A stretch of DNA of 64,000 bases from Brevundimonas sp. PAMC22021 (lineage in GTDB: Bacteria > Pseudomonadota > Alphaproteobacteria > Caulobacterales > Caulobacteraceae). The translations under genes and the position numbers were made by a program. Below, one piece after another: positions 53,212 through 62,741 of this stretch; within the stretch, counting starts at the first letter, position 1; each line of letters begins with the position of its first letter. The stretch spans positions 1,240,001 through 1,304,000 of the forward strand of contig NZ_CP080376.1 of NCBI RefSeq assembly GCF_019443405.1, given 5' to 3'. The notes under the pieces are model-generated. The model saw only the letters and a program-made list of their open reading frames with translations, searched no databases and had not been told where the DNA came from.

Positions 53212-55647
53212 ATGCAGCGTAGCGGGCGCCTTCAGGCCTTGCGAGATCGCCTTCTGGCCGGTGCGGCGCTGGCGGTGCTGGCCCCTGCCGGCATGGTCGC
53301 GGCCCAGACGCAGCCTTTGACCCAACCGGCCGGCGCGGATGGGCTGTCGCCGGAGGCCGTCTATGTCGAGGCGGACGTCGCCTCGCGTCAGGGCGATGTG
53401 ATCACCGCCACCGGCGTGGACGGCGAGCGGTCTCTGGTGCGTGCGCGGGGTTACACCCTTCGCGGCGAAAATCTGAGCTATGACCTGGCGCAAGGCGCGG
53501 CGACGGCCGAAGGCCGGGTCGAGACGGTCGCCCCCGACGGCACCGTGGTCTACGCCAGCCGCGCCGAGTTCGGGAACGACTTCACGACCGGGGTCGCGGT
53601 CGACTTCGCCACCCGCACCGCGAACGGCGCCAGCCTGATGGCCGCGACCGCCGTACGCCGCGACGCTCAGCACAACGAGCTGAACTACGCCATCTTCACC
53701 CCCTGCCCCATCTGCGACGCCAACGGTCCAAAGACCCCCAGCATCGCCATCCAGGCGGAAAAGGTGGTCCAGGACGCCGAGTTGCGCGCCATCCTGTATC
53801 GCAACGCCGTGTTCCGCATCGGCGGCGTCCCCGTCTTCTACACGCCCTTCTTCGCCCATCCGGACCCGACGGTGGATCGCGCGTCAGGCTTTCTGATCCC
53901 GGTGCTGGACTACGACGAGGGGCGCGGCTTCTCGATCGAGACGCCCTACCTGCATGTCGTCTCGCCGTCCGAGGACTGGCTGATCAGCCCCCAGTTCAAC
54001 ACGGAAGTGGCCCCGTTCCTGAACCTGCAATGGCGCCGGCGCTTCGCCAACGGCATGGTGGTGGTTCGCGGGGGCTACACCTACGAGCGCAACTTCGGCG
54101 ACTTCGACCTGGACGGCGACGGCGACTATGAGAGCAACGTCAGCTTCGACGACCGCGAGAGCCGCAGCTATCTGCTGTCGCACGGCGCCTTCGACCTGCA
54201 GGGCCCCTGGCGCGCGGGCTTCACGCTGGAGCGGACCTCAGACAAGACGCTGTTCGACCGCTACGACGTGAGCGACCCCTATCAGGACAACGGCCTCTAC
54301 TACGGCGACCGACGCCGCCTGATCACCCAGGCCTACGCCGAGCGGCAGACCCAGCGGTCCTACTTCTCCATCGCCGCCTTCGCGCTGCAAAGCCTGCGCC
54401 TCGACCCGCGCTTCGCCGACACCGACTTCCGCGACGCCAGCGGTTTTCAGGTGTTCGAGGACGAAGACACGCTGCCGGTCGTCGCGCCGCTGATCGATTT
54501 CCGCTGGGAGCCCTACGCGCCGGTGTTCGGCGGACGGCTGCGGCTCGAGGCGTCCGCCGTGTCGCTGACGCGCGAACGCTTCGTCGGGGCGCCGATCCTG
54601 AGCCCGGAACTCCTCCCTCTGGTGTCGGACGACCTTCCTGGTGTCGATACGCGCCGGATCACCGGCGAGGCGGAGTGGCGGCGCGTCATCCTGACGGCCG
54701 GCGGTCTGCGATGGGAGCCGTTCGTCGATGTGCGCGGCGACGCCTACGCCATTTCCGACCTGCCGCCGATGATGAACGTGTCTGACGACGAGACCGTCAC
54801 GCGCGGCCGCGCCAGCGCCGGCCTGGACCTCGCCTATCCGCTGATCCGCCGCACGGCCGCCGCCGACATCATCCTTGAACCGATGGCGCAACTGTCCGCA
54901 TCCACCACGACCGAGTTGGACCCGCGCATTCCCAACGAGGACAGCCAGACGCTGGAACTGGACGAGACCTCCCTGTTCCGCCTCGACCGCTTTCCCGGCT
55001 ACGACCTTCTGGAAGGCGGGGTCCGGCTTACCGCGGGTGGACGGGCCACGATCCGCTGGGCCGAAGATCGACGCGCAAGCCTGTTCGTCGGGCGCAGCTA
55101 TCGCTCGAACGCCGAAAACAACTTCCTGGCCGCCGCGCCGGATGCGCCGGATCAGAGCTACGATCCGACGGGCTTGGCGGCGAAACGATCGGACTGGGTG
55201 GTTCAGGGAGACTTTTCCCCGTCCGACCGAATCCGCGGCTGGGGCCATGCCACCATTTCCGACGATGGCGACATCCGTCGGGCGCAGGCGGCGGTCGATG
55301 GACGCTGGGGCCTGCGCAATGTGGCCAGCCTCAGCTATATCGTCGATCGCTCCAATCCGGTGCCTGGCCCGCTGAACCGAAACTACGAGTTCGTTCAGTT
55401 GGCGGCGCAACAGCTAGTCTACGGCAACTGGGGCGTTGCGGGCGCCGCCATCGCCGATCTGAACCGCGACGAGATCACCCGGTCGGAGGTCGGCCTGCTG
55501 TTCGATGACGACTGTTTCCGCTTCGAGATCGGCGTGCGGCGCGACAACACGCGCGTGCGCCCCAGCGGGCCGTCCGAGGGACTCTATGTGCGCCTAAACC
55601 TCGCCACTTTCGGCGGGTCAGATTACAGACGAGGCGAGATACGGTAG
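53212..55647 (+). CDS. lptD: LPS-assembly outer membrane protein LptD
   Basis: An 811-residue beta-barrel that inserts LPS into the outer leaflet. It has a signal peptide (LAGAALAVLAPAGMVAAQ), an N-terminal LptA-like jellyroll (about 45-160, GDVITATGVDGERSLVRARGY...), the alphaproteobacterial TPCPICDANGPKTPS motif near 165 and a long barrel. Only three Cys are visible in the mature part (CPIC pair and one in DDDCFRF), so the disulfide plan differs from the four-Cys E. coli protein. surA follows in the operon. Confidence 0.95.
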   Translation: MQRSGRLQALRDRLLAGAALAVLAPAGMVAAQTQPLTQPAGADGLSPEAVYVEADVASRQGDVITATGVDGERSLVRARGYTLRGENLSYDLAQGAATAEGRVETVAPDGTVVYASRAEFGNDFTTGVAVDFATRTANGASLMAATAVRRDAQHNELNYAIFTPCPICDANGPKTPSIAIQAEKVVQDAELRAILYRNAVFRIGGVPVFYTPFFAHPDPTVDRASGFLIPVLDYDEGRGFSIETPYLHVVSPSEDWLISPQFNTEVAPFLNLQWRRRFANGMVVVRGGYTYERNFGDFDLDGDGDYESNVSFDDRESRSYLLSHGAFDLQGPWRAGFTLERTSDKTLFDRYDVSDPYQDNGLYYGDRRRLITQAYAERQTQRSYFSIAAFALQSLRLDPRFADTDFRDASGFQVFEDEDTLPVVAPLIDFRWEPYAPVFGGRLRLEASAVSLTRERFVGAPILSPELLPLVSDDLPGVDTRRITGEAEWRRVILTAGGLRWEPFVDVRGDAYAISDLPPMMNVSDDETVTRGRASAGLDLAYPLIRRTAAADIILEPMAQLSASTTTELDPRIPNEDSQTLELDETSLFRLDRFPGYDLLEGGVRLTAGGRATIRWAEDRRASLFVGRSYRSNAENNFLAAAPDAPDQSYDPTGLAAKRSDWVVQGDFSPSDRIRGWGHATISDDGDIRRAQAAVDGRWGLRNVASLSYIVDRSNPVPGPLNRNYEFVQLAAQQLVYGNWGVAGAAIADLNRDEITRSEVGLLFDDDCFRFEIGVRRDNTRVRPSGPSEGLYVRLNLATFGGSDYRRGEIR

Positions 55648-55738
55648 GTGATCGTGCAGGATCGCCGAACCGGGGGACGGCCGACCGTGGGCCCGCGCCA
55701 GGATGCGCGGAGATCGCTTTGAGGAACCAGGACGAACG

Positions 55739-57118
55739 ATGCGTGTGATGCGTTACCCGATGGCCGTCGCGATGGCGGCGATCCTCGCCGGCACGGCCCA
55801 TGGCCAGACGGCGCCGGCGCGCCCGACCGCGCCCGCCTCCACGCCCGCGACGCCGTCCGGCCAGCCGGCCGCCGGCGCCCTGAACCCCGCCGCCGAAGCC
55901 GCTCCCGCGCCGGCCGCGCCCGCGCCTGAGTTCGAGTTGGCTGACGGCATCGTCGCCTCCGTCAACGATCGCATCATTACCGGCTATGACCTGCGTCAGC
56001 GCATGCTGATGCTGATCCTGTCGTCCGAGATTCGGCCCACCCAGGAGAACCTGCCCGCGATCCAGCAGGCGGCGCTGAACGCCCTGATCGAAGAGCGGCT
56101 GAAGGCGCAGGAAATCACCAACTATGAGACGCTGAAGGTCACCGACGAAGAGGTCGGCGCCGAGATCACCGAAATGGCGCGTCGCGCGGGCCTGACCTCT
56201 GAGGCATACCTGGCGCAGCTGTCGCAGGCTGGCATTCAGCCTCAGGCCTTTCGCGAAAACCTGCGCACGGAGATCGGCTGGAGCCAGCTTGTGGGCGGCC
56301 GCTTCAACAGCCGCGCGCGCGCCAGCCGCTATCAGATCGAGGCCGAGGTGCGCCGCCTGAACGAAGCCGCCGCGAAGCCGCAGTATCTGATCGGGGAAAT
56401 CTATATCGAGGCCGCGCGCGTGGGCGGCCAACAGGCGGCGCTGGACGGCGCCCGCCAGCTGGTCCAGCAGATCGTCGGCGGCGCGCCCTTCCAGGCCGTG
56501 GCCCAGCAGTTCTCGGCCGCGCCATCGGCCGCCGCCCGCAATCCGGGCGACGCCGGCTGGATCGTCAAGGACACGGTTCAACCGGCCCTGCAGCAGACGT
56601 TCGACCAGCTTCAGGTCGGACAGCTGTCCAACCCCATTCCCGTCGATGGCGGCGTGTACATCATCTACATGCGCGACAAGCGCGAAGGCTCCTCCAGCAG
56701 CCTGGTGTCGCTGCGCCAGCTTATGGTCGAACTGCCGGAAACGGCCAGTGAGGCCGATGTCGCCACCGCCACGCGCACGCTGGAAGGCCTGCGTCAGGGC
56801 CTGACGTGCGACAACATCCTGTCCCAGGCCACGGCGACGCGCGGCGTCCTGGGCACCGACCTCGGCGAATCGGACGTGCAGAACCTGGCGCCGCAGTTCC
56901 AGCAGGTGGCCCGCTCGGCCGAGATCGGTTCGGTCAGCACGCCGATCCGCACGCCGCTGGGCCTTCACCTGCTGGCCGTCTGCGGCCGTCGGGTCGGCGG
57001 GCTGGAAGCCCCGTCGCAGGCTGACGCCGAGCGCCGGCTGCGCGGTCAGAACCTGGCGGTCCTGGAACGTCGCTACCTCCGCGATCTGCGCAACGACGCC
57101 CTGATCGAGGTCAAGTGA
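55739..57118 (+). CDS. surA: Periplasmic chaperone/peptidyl-prolyl isomerase SurA
   Basis: A 459-residue SurA-type chaperone for outer membrane proteins, including LptD encoded just upstream. It has a signal peptide, an Ala/Pro-rich linker, the SurA N-domain (DGIVASVNDRIITGYDLRQRMLMLILSSE) and a parvulin-type domain (about 215-320, PQYLIGEIYIEAAR... NPGDAGWIVKDTVQPAL). A second parvulin-like part follows. AGGA lies 6 bases before the ATG. The stop overlaps the GTG start of pdxA. Confidence 0.93.
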   Translation: MRVMRYPMAVAMAAILAGTAHGQTAPARPTAPASTPATPSGQPAAGALNPAAEAAPAPAAPAPEFELADGIVASVNDRIITGYDLRQRMLMLILSSEIRPTQENLPAIQQAALNALIEERLKAQEITNYETLKVTDEEVGAEITEMARRAGLTSEAYLAQLSQAGIQPQAFRENLRTEIGWSQLVGGRFNSRARASRYQIEAEVRRLNEAAAKPQYLIGEIYIEAARVGGQQAALDGARQLVQQIVGGAPFQAVAQQFSAAPSAAARNPGDAGWIVKDTVQPALQQTFDQLQVGQLSNPIPVDGGVYIIYMRDKREGSSSSLVSLRQLMVELPETASEADVATATRTLEGLRQGLTCDNILSQATATRGVLGTDLGESDVQNLAPQFQQVARSAEIGSVSTPIRTPLGLHLLAVCGRRVGGLEAPSQADAERRLRGQNLAVLERRYLRDLRNDALIEVK

Positions 57119-58110
57119 CGGCCCCTCTGGTCCTGACGCTCGGCGAACCCGCCGGCGTCAGCCCGGAGATCATCGCGGCCGCCTGGCGAACCCTGTCCGG
57201 CTCGGACGCGCCTTTCGCCGTCATCGGCGACGCTTCGTTGCTGAGGGCGCAGGGCGTGCCGGTGGCGGAGGTCATGGCGTCAGCGGAAGCGCCGTCACGA
57301 TTCGCGTCCGTCCTGCCCGTCATCCACCATCCCCTGCCCGCGCCTGTCGAACCGGGTCGTCCCGATCCGCGCAATGCGCCAGCCGTCGCCGACGGCATCG
57401 AACTGGCCGTCTCTCTGGCGCTGTCTGGCGAGGCGTCCGGCGTCGTCACCGCCCCGATCGCCAAGGCGCCGATGTACGCCTCTGGCTTTCGCTTCCCTGG
57501 CCATACAGAGTTCATCGCCGAACTGACGGCCGATGCGCCCTATGCCGGCACGCGAGGCCCGGTGATGATGTTGACGGCGCGCGACCTGCGCGCCTGCCTG
57601 GTCACCATCCATGTCGCACTGGATCAGGCGCCGCAGCTGGTCACGGCCGACCGCATCACCCGCACCGCGCGCGTGGTGCATGAGAGCCTTAAGCGCGACT
57701 TCGGCATCACGTCGCCACGTCTGGCCATGGCGGCCCTGAACCCGCATGCGGGCGAAGGCGGCGCTCTGGGGCTTCAGGAACTCGAAATCCTGATCCCGAC
57801 CGCCGAGCACCTGCGCGCCGAGGGCGTCGACATCTCCGATCCGCGCCCCGCTGACACCCTGTTCCACGACGAGGCGAGGCGGACCTATGACGCGGCCATC
57901 TGCATGTACCACGATCAGGCCCTCATCCCGGTCAAGACGCTGGACTTCTGGGGCGGCGTCAATGCGACCTTGGGCCTGCCGATCATCCGCACCTCACCCG
58001 ATCACGGCACCGGCTTCGACATAGCCGGTCGAGGCGTCGCGCGCGCCGACAGCCTGATCGCGGCCATTCGGCTGGCATCGGAGATGGCGGCGGCGCGAGC
58101 GGCGCGCTAA
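57115..58110 (+). CDS. pdxA: 4-hydroxythreonine-4-phosphate dehydrogenase
   Basis: A 331-residue zinc-dependent dehydrogenase of vitamin B6 synthesis. It shows LTLGEPAGVSPEI, VTAPIAKAPMYASGFRFPGHTEF, metal-binding His residues in LVTIHVALDQ and AICMYHDQALIPVKTLDF, and RTSPDHGTGFDIAG. The start is GTG overlapping the surA stop (GTGA). The surA-pdxA-rsmA order is conserved in many proteobacteria. Confidence 0.96.
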   Translation: MTAPLVLTLGEPAGVSPEIIAAAWRTLSGSDAPFAVIGDASLLRAQGVPVAEVMASAEAPSRFASVLPVIHHPLPAPVEPGRPDPRNAPAVADGIELAVSLALSGEASGVVTAPIAKAPMYASGFRFPGHTEFIAELTADAPYAGTRGPVMMLTARDLRACLVTIHVALDQAPQLVTADRITRTARVVHESLKRDFGITSPRLAMAALNPHAGEGGALGLQELEILIPTAEHLRAEGVDISDPRPADTLFHDEARRTYDAAICMYHDQALIPVKTLDFWGGVNATLGLPIIRTSPDHGTGFDIAGRGVARADSLIAAIRLASEMAAARAAR

Positions 58111-58120
58111 CACCCCGCGC

Positions 58121-58930
58121 GTGACCGACCTTCCTTCCCTCCGCGAGACGCTCGACGCCCACGGCCTTTCGGCCAAGAAGAGCTTCGGCCAGCATTTCCT
58201 GCTGGACCTCAACGTCACCCGCAAGATCGTACGCCTGGCGGGCCCGTTCGACGGCCGAGCCGTTATCGAGGTCGGTCCCGGCCCCGGCGGCCTGACGCGC
58301 GCCCTGCTGGAAAGCGATGCGGGCAAGGTGGTGCTGGTCGAAAAGGACCCCCGCTTTCTTCCCCTCCTGTCCGAGCTCGACGACGGCTCCGGCCGCCTGA
58401 CGATCCATGAAGGGGATGCGCTCAAGGTCCGCGAGGCGGAGCTGGCGGGTAGCCCTGCGCACCTGGTCTCCAACCTGCCTTACAATGTCGGAACGGCGCT
58501 GCTGATCAAATGGCTGACGGGTCCGTGGCTGCCGCATGCCCTGACCCTGATGTTCCAGAAGGAAGTGGCCGAGCGCGTGGTCGCCGCACCGGGCGACGAT
58601 GCTTACGGCCGGCTGGCGGTGATCAGCCAGGCGGTGTGCGAGGCGCGCATCGTCATGCATCTGCCCGCCGCCGCCTTTACCCCGCCGCCCAAGGTGGCCT
58701 CGGCCGTGGTCCACCTGACGCCACACGCGAAACGCCCCGCACCGGACCTCTTGAAGCGGCTGGAACGGGTCACGGCCTCCGCGTTCGGCCAACGCCGCAA
58801 GATGCTGCGATCCAGCCTGAAGCCGCTCGGCGGCGCCGCCCTGTGCGAGGCGGCCGGGATCGAGCCGGACGCGCGCGCCGAAACCATAGACATCGCCGGC
58901 TTCCTGCGGCTGGCCGAGCAACTGCCATGA
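58121..58930 (+). CDS. rsmA: 16S rRNA (adenine1518/1519-N6)-dimethyltransferase RsmA (KsgA)
   Basis: A 269-residue SAM-dependent enzyme that dimethylates two adjacent adenines near the 3' end of 16S rRNA during ribosome maturation. Motifs are KKSFGQHFLLDLNVTRKIV, EVGPGPGGLTRALLE (SAM site), VSNLPYNVGT (the NLPY catalytic motif) and FGQRRKMLRSSL. The start is GTG, 10 bases after pdxA. The stop overlaps the aminotransferase start by 4 bases. Confidence 0.97.
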   Translation: MTDLPSLRETLDAHGLSAKKSFGQHFLLDLNVTRKIVRLAGPFDGRAVIEVGPGPGGLTRALLESDAGKVVLVEKDPRFLPLLSELDDGSGRLTIHEGDALKVREAELAGSPAHLVSNLPYNVGTALLIKWLTGPWLPHALTLMFQKEVAERVVAAPGDDAYGRLAVISQAVCEARIVMHLPAAAFTPPPKVASAVVHLTPHAKRPAPDLLKRLERVTASAFGQRRKMLRSSLKPLGGAALCEAAGIEPDARAETIDIAGFLRLAEQLP

Positions 58931-60057
58931 CCGTCGAGCCCTTTCGCGCCATCGGCCTCAGCCGCCTGGCTCACCAGTTGAAGAGCGAAGGCCGCTCGAT
59001 CATCCACATGGAGTTTGGCCAGCCTTCCACCGGCGCACCCGCCGCCGCCCTCGCCCGCGCTCATGAGGTGCTGGAGCAGGACGCCATGGGTTACTGGGAA
59101 AGCGCGCCGTTGCGCGAGCGGATCGGCCGCCTCTATCAGGATCGCTATGGCGTGGAGGTCGATCCCGACCGCATCCTGCTGACCTGCGGCGCCTCGCCCG
59201 CCCTGGTGCTGGCGCTGGCCAGCCGCTTTCGGCCGGGCGACCGCATCGCCTTGGCGCGGCCCGGCTATGTCGCCTATCGCAACACCCTGCACGCGCTGAA
59301 TCTCACGCCGGTCGAGATCGCCTGCGGTCCCGAGACCCGGTTCCAGCTGACGGCCGCGCAACTGGCTGCGCTCGATCCCGCGCCCGCAGGCGTCATCATC
59401 GCCAGCCCCGCCAATCCCACGGGCACGATCATCCCGGACGACGAACTGGCCGCCATCGCCGCCGTCTGCCGGGAGCGCAGGATCGCCATCGTATCGGACG
59501 AAATCTACCACGGCCTGTCCTACGTCGGGCCGACGCCGTCCATGCTGCAGTTCGCCCCCGACGCCCTGATCATCAACAGCTTCTCCAAATACTGGAGCAT
59601 GGCCGGATGGCGGCTGGGTTGGCTGGTCGCGCCGGAACATCATGTCGCGGCGGCCCGGGCCTATATGGGCAACCTGTTTCTGACGCCGCCTTCGCTGAGC
59701 CAGCATGCCGGGCTCGTCGCCATGGACTGTGTGGAAGAACTGGAAGGCCATATCCAGACCTATGCCCGCAACCGCGCCCTGCTGCTGGAAGCCCTGCCGT
59801 CGTTAGGACTTCGGCGGATCGCGCCGCCGGACGGGGCCTTCTACGTGTGGGCCGATATCGGCCATCTGACGAGCGACAGCATCGGCTTCTGCGAGCAGCT
59901 GCTGCGCGACACGGGCGTGGCGACGGCGCCCGGCGTCGACTTCGACCCCGTCGACGGTCACCGCTTCATCCGCTTCAGCTTCGCCGTCTCGACACCCGAG
60001 ATCGAAGAGGCGCTGAACCGGATGCGGCCGTGGTTCGCCGCTAGACCGCTTCTCTGA
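58927..60057 (+). CDS. Class I/II PLP-dependent aminotransferase
   Basis: A 376-residue fold-type I aminotransferase. It has IIASPANPTGTIIPDDEL, the Asp and Tyr that hold PLP in IVSDEIYHGLSY, the Schiff-base Lys in NSFSKYWSMAGWRLGW and the carboxylate Arg in HRFIRFSF. It resembles aspartate/aromatic-type transaminases; the substrate is unknown. The ATG overlaps the rsmA stop (ATGA). The frame is open far upstream but only as an rsmA shadow. Its 3' end overlaps the convergent gmk gene by 17 bases. Confidence 0.93.
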   Translation: MTVEPFRAIGLSRLAHQLKSEGRSIIHMEFGQPSTGAPAAALARAHEVLEQDAMGYWESAPLRERIGRLYQDRYGVEVDPDRILLTCGASPALVLALASRFRPGDRIALARPGYVAYRNTLHALNLTPVEIACGPETRFQLTAAQLAALDPAPAGVIIASPANPTGTIIPDDELAAIAAVCRERRIAIVSDEIYHGLSYVGPTPSMLQFAPDALIINSFSKYWSMAGWRLGWLVAPEHHVAAARAYMGNLFLTPPSLSQHAGLVAMDCVEELEGHIQTYARNRALLLEALPSLGLRRIAPPDGAFYVWADIGHLTSDSIGFCEQLLRDTGVATAPGVDFDPVDGHRFIRFSFAVSTPEIEEALNRMRPWFAARPLL

Positions 60058-60682
60058 GCAGCGCGCCCCGATAGTCGCCGACCCAGAGGTTGCGGAACCG
60101 GCGCGACCGTTCGGCATGATAGATGTGCGCCAACTCGGCATAGGACCGGTCGAAGTCGTCATTGACGAAGACGTAGTCGAAGGCGTCGCAGTGCTCGATC
60201 TCGCCCTTGGCGTTCTGGATGCGGCGTTCGATGACGTGCTCGGCGTCCTGGGACCGCGTCACCAGGCGGCGGCGCAGCTCCTCGAGGCTCGGAGGCAGGA
60301 TGAAGACGCGCACGGCGTCTTCCGGGCATTTGCGCGCGACCTCGGCCGCGCCCTGCCAGTCGATGTCGAACAGCACGTCGCGGCCTTCCGCCAGCGCGCG
60401 GTCGATCGGCGCGCGCGGCGAGCCATAGCGTTGGCCGTGGACGTCCGCCCATTCCAGAAAGGCGTCCTCGTCGATCAGGCGCTGGAACTCGGCGTGGCTG
60501 ACGAAATGGTAGTCGCGGCCGGCCACCTCGCCCGGGCGCGGATCACGCGTCGTCATGGAGATCGACAGCTCCAGCCCGCCATGGTCGGCCATCAGCCGGC
60601 GGCACAGGCTGGTCTTGCCGGCGCCCGAGGGGCTGGCGACGATCAGGAGGACGCCCCGGCGGGGCGTGCGGTCATTCGACAT
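60041..60682 (-). CDS. gmk: Guanylate kinase
   Basis: A 213-residue enzyme that phosphorylates GMP to GDP with ATP. The P-loop is LIVASPSGAGKTSL, GMP-binding residues are in SISMTTRDPRPGEVAGRDYHFV and the lid is in RRRLVTRSQD. The ATG at 60682 overlaps the end of yicC by 11 bases and is preferred over one 5 codons earlier. It is the last gene of a minus-strand run fabF-mltG-yicC-gmk. Confidence 0.96.
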   Translation of the reverse strand: MSNDRTPRRGVLLIVASPSGAGKTSLCRRLMADHGGLELSISMTTRDPRPGEVAGRDYHFVSHAEFQRLIDEDAFLEWADVHGQRYGSPRAPIDRALAEGRDVLFDIDWQGAAEVARKCPEDAVRVFILPPSLEELRRRLVTRSQDAEHVIERRIQNAKGEIEHCDAFDYVFVNDDFDRSYAELAHIYHAERSRRFRNLWVGDYRGALLREAV

Positions 60683-61556
60683 TCTGAACCTGTTCACGCA
60701 ACTGTTCGATCACGGCCTTCAGCTCCAGGCCGATTCCGGTCAGCGCGGTGGTAGCGGATTTCGAGCACAAGGTGTTCGCCTCGCGCATGAACTCCTGAAG
60801 GAGGAAGTCGAGTTTCCGCCCGGCTGGCGCCTGGGCCACAAGCGCCCGCGCCGAGGCGACGTGAGCCGTCAGACGATCCAGTTCCTCGCGGACGTCGGCC
60901 TTGGTCGCCAAGGCGGCCGCCTCAAGAAAAATGCGGTCATCGAGACCGGGCGCGTCGGGCGCCAGTTCCTTAATGCGGCGGGTGAAGCGGTCGCGGATCG
61001 CCTCGACCTGCTCGCCGGCTTCCCTTTCGGCTGCGCCGACCAGCGCCTCGATGCGGCCGACGAAGTCGAGCAGCACCGGCTCCAGCTGTGCGCCTTCCCG
61101 GTCGCGGGCGATCTTCAGCGCATCGAGCGCCTGTTCAACGGTTTGGGCCATTGCAGCCTCGAGCGCTTCCCGCGCGGTCTCGTCGGCGTCCTCGTCCGCA
61201 GCATCGATCACGCCGCGCAGAGCCAGCAGGCCGTCCGCCGAAGGCGGGGTCGCCCCCTCTTCCGCCAGCTGATTGGCCAACGTTAGATAGCGGTTCAGCA
61301 GCGCCTCGTTGACCGACACGGCCGAGGCGCCATCGCTCTCGCGTCGGGCATGCAGGCCGACACTGACCTGGCCCCGTGCAAAGCGCGCCTGCCCCGCCGC
61401 CTTGGCCAGCCGCTCCAGGCTGTCGAAGCCGTGCGGCCCGCGAAAGCGGACTTCAAGATTGCGGCCGTTGACCGAACGCGCCTCGACCGACCAGGTCCAG
61501 CCGTCGGCCGCGCCGTCCGCACGGCCGAAGCCGGTCATTCCCGATAGGGTGGTCAT
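60672..61556 (-). CDS. yicC: YicC family endoribonuclease
   Basis: A 294-residue YicC protein. The N-terminal YicC_N domain has LSGMTGFGRADGAADGWTWSVEARSVNGRNLEVRFR and the C-terminal DUF1732 domain ends LDFLLQEFMREANTLCSKSATTALT.GIGLELKAVIEQLREQVQNVE (the stretch is continuous apart from the dot, which I inserted). E. coli YicC cleaves small RNAs such as RyhB. yicC next to gmk is a classic conserved pair. It overlaps mltG by 4 bases. Confidence 0.95.
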   Translation of the reverse strand: MTTLSGMTGFGRADGAADGWTWSVEARSVNGRNLEVRFRGPHGFDSLERLAKAAGQARFARGQVSVGLHARRESDGASAVSVNEALLNRYLTLANQLAEEGATPPSADGLLALRGVIDAADEDADETAREALEAAMAQTVEQALDALKIARDREGAQLEPVLLDFVGRIEALVGAAEREAGEQVEAIRDRFTRRIKELAPDAPGLDDRIFLEAAALATKADVREELDRLTAHVASARALVAQAPAGRKLDFLLQEFMREANTLCSKSATTALTGIGLELKAVIEQLREQVQNVE

Positions 61557-62740
61557 CGCGGTCCTTGGCTGGCGCCCGGCGGCAGGGTGATCGTCGCCTG
61601 ACCGCCGGCGGCCGGCGCGGTCTGCGGCTGTTGCTCGGGCGGGATCATCGGAGCGGGCGCGGCGCCCGGGGCGACGGGCGTCGGCGCATCCGGCGGCAGC
61701 CCCGCCCGCTGACGCTCGACCTGACGCCAGCGCGCGACGTTGCGCAGGTGCTCCTCATAGGTGTTGGCGAACACATGCCCGCCCGTCCCGTCCGCGACGA
61801 AGAACAGCGCCGGATCGCTCTGCGGGTTCAGCACCGCCTTCAGCGCCTCCGCGCCCGGGTTGGCGATCGGCGTCGGCGGCAGGCCGTCGATCAGATAGGT
61901 ATTCCAGGGCGTGGCGGCGCGCAGCTCGGACAGGCGGATGCCGCGTCCCAACGGCCGGCCCTTGGTGATGCCGTAGACGATGGTCGGATCGCTCTCCAGC
62001 CGCATGCCCTGGCGCAGCCGATTGGAGAAGACGGCGGCGACGCGCGGTCGCTCGGCCGCGATGCCGGTTTCCTTTTCGACGATGGAGGCCAGCACCAGCG
62101 CCTCTTGCGGCGTGCGCACCACCGTGCCCGGCGAGCGCGCGGTCCAGAGCTCGGCCTGGTTGTCGCGCGCCGCGCGCTGCATTCTCGCGATCACCGACTG
62201 GCGGGTCTCTCCGCGCGCGACCTCATAAGTGTCCGGCCAAAGCGAACCCTCTTCAGGCGCCGCGCCCGCCGGGCCGGCCAGCACGGCCTCGCCGTTCAGG
62301 ATGTCCACGGCCTGCGCCGACGACCAGCCCTCCGGCAGGGTGACGAAGTGGCGAACGCCGCGCCCCTCGGCCAACATGCGGATCACGCCGCGGAGCGACG
62401 CGCCGGACGGGATTTCGTATTCGCCCGCCTTCAGCCTCCGGTCGTCGCCGGTCAGGGCCGCCGCCGCCTTGAACAGATCGGTCGAACGGATCACGCCGCT
62501 GGAGCGCAGGTTCGCCGCGATGGCCGAGACGCCTGCGCCGCTCGGCAGGATCACGATGGTGGACTCGCCCTGACGTGCGCTGGGTCCCGGACCAAAATAG
62601 ATCGCCCAGGCCGCGATCAGCGCCACGATCAGGAACAGCCCGAACGTCGCCGCCCCGGTCAGCAGCGCGACCGGTCCCGACCGTCTTCCGACCGGTCGCT
62701 TGCCGGGCTGGCGGGTCACGCGGCGCGGGCGACGCGGCAT
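61553..62740 (-). CDS. mltG: Endolytic peptidoglycan transglycosylase MltG
   Basis: A 395-residue inner-membrane lytic transglycosylase that cuts nascent glycan strands and sets their length. A basic N-terminus is followed by one transmembrane helix (VALLTGAATFGLFLIVALIAAWAIY), a LysM-like segment and the YceG domain with the catalytic Glu in ASIVEKETG and the motif SDPTIVYGI. The C-terminal 60 residues are Pro/Ala-rich and probably disordered. It starts 1 base after fabF, and yicC overlaps its end. Confidence 0.95.
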   Translation of the reverse strand: MPRRPRRVTRQPGKRPVGRRSGPVALLTGAATFGLFLIVALIAAWAIYFGPGPSARQGESTIVILPSGAGVSAIAANLRSSGVIRSTDLFKAAAALTGDDRRLKAGEYEIPSGASLRGVIRMLAEGRGVRHFVTLPEGWSSAQAVDILNGEAVLAGPAGAAPEEGSLWPDTYEVARGETRQSVIARMQRAARDNQAELWTARSPGTVVRTPQEALVLASIVEKETGIAAERPRVAAVFSNRLRQGMRLESDPTIVYGITKGRPLGRGIRLSELRAATPWNTYLIDGLPPTPIANPGAEALKAVLNPQSDPALFFVADGTGGHVFANTYEEHLRNVARWRQVERQRAGLPPDAPTPVAPGAAPAPMIPPEQQPQTAPAAGGQATITLPPGASQGPR

Positions 62741-62741
62741 C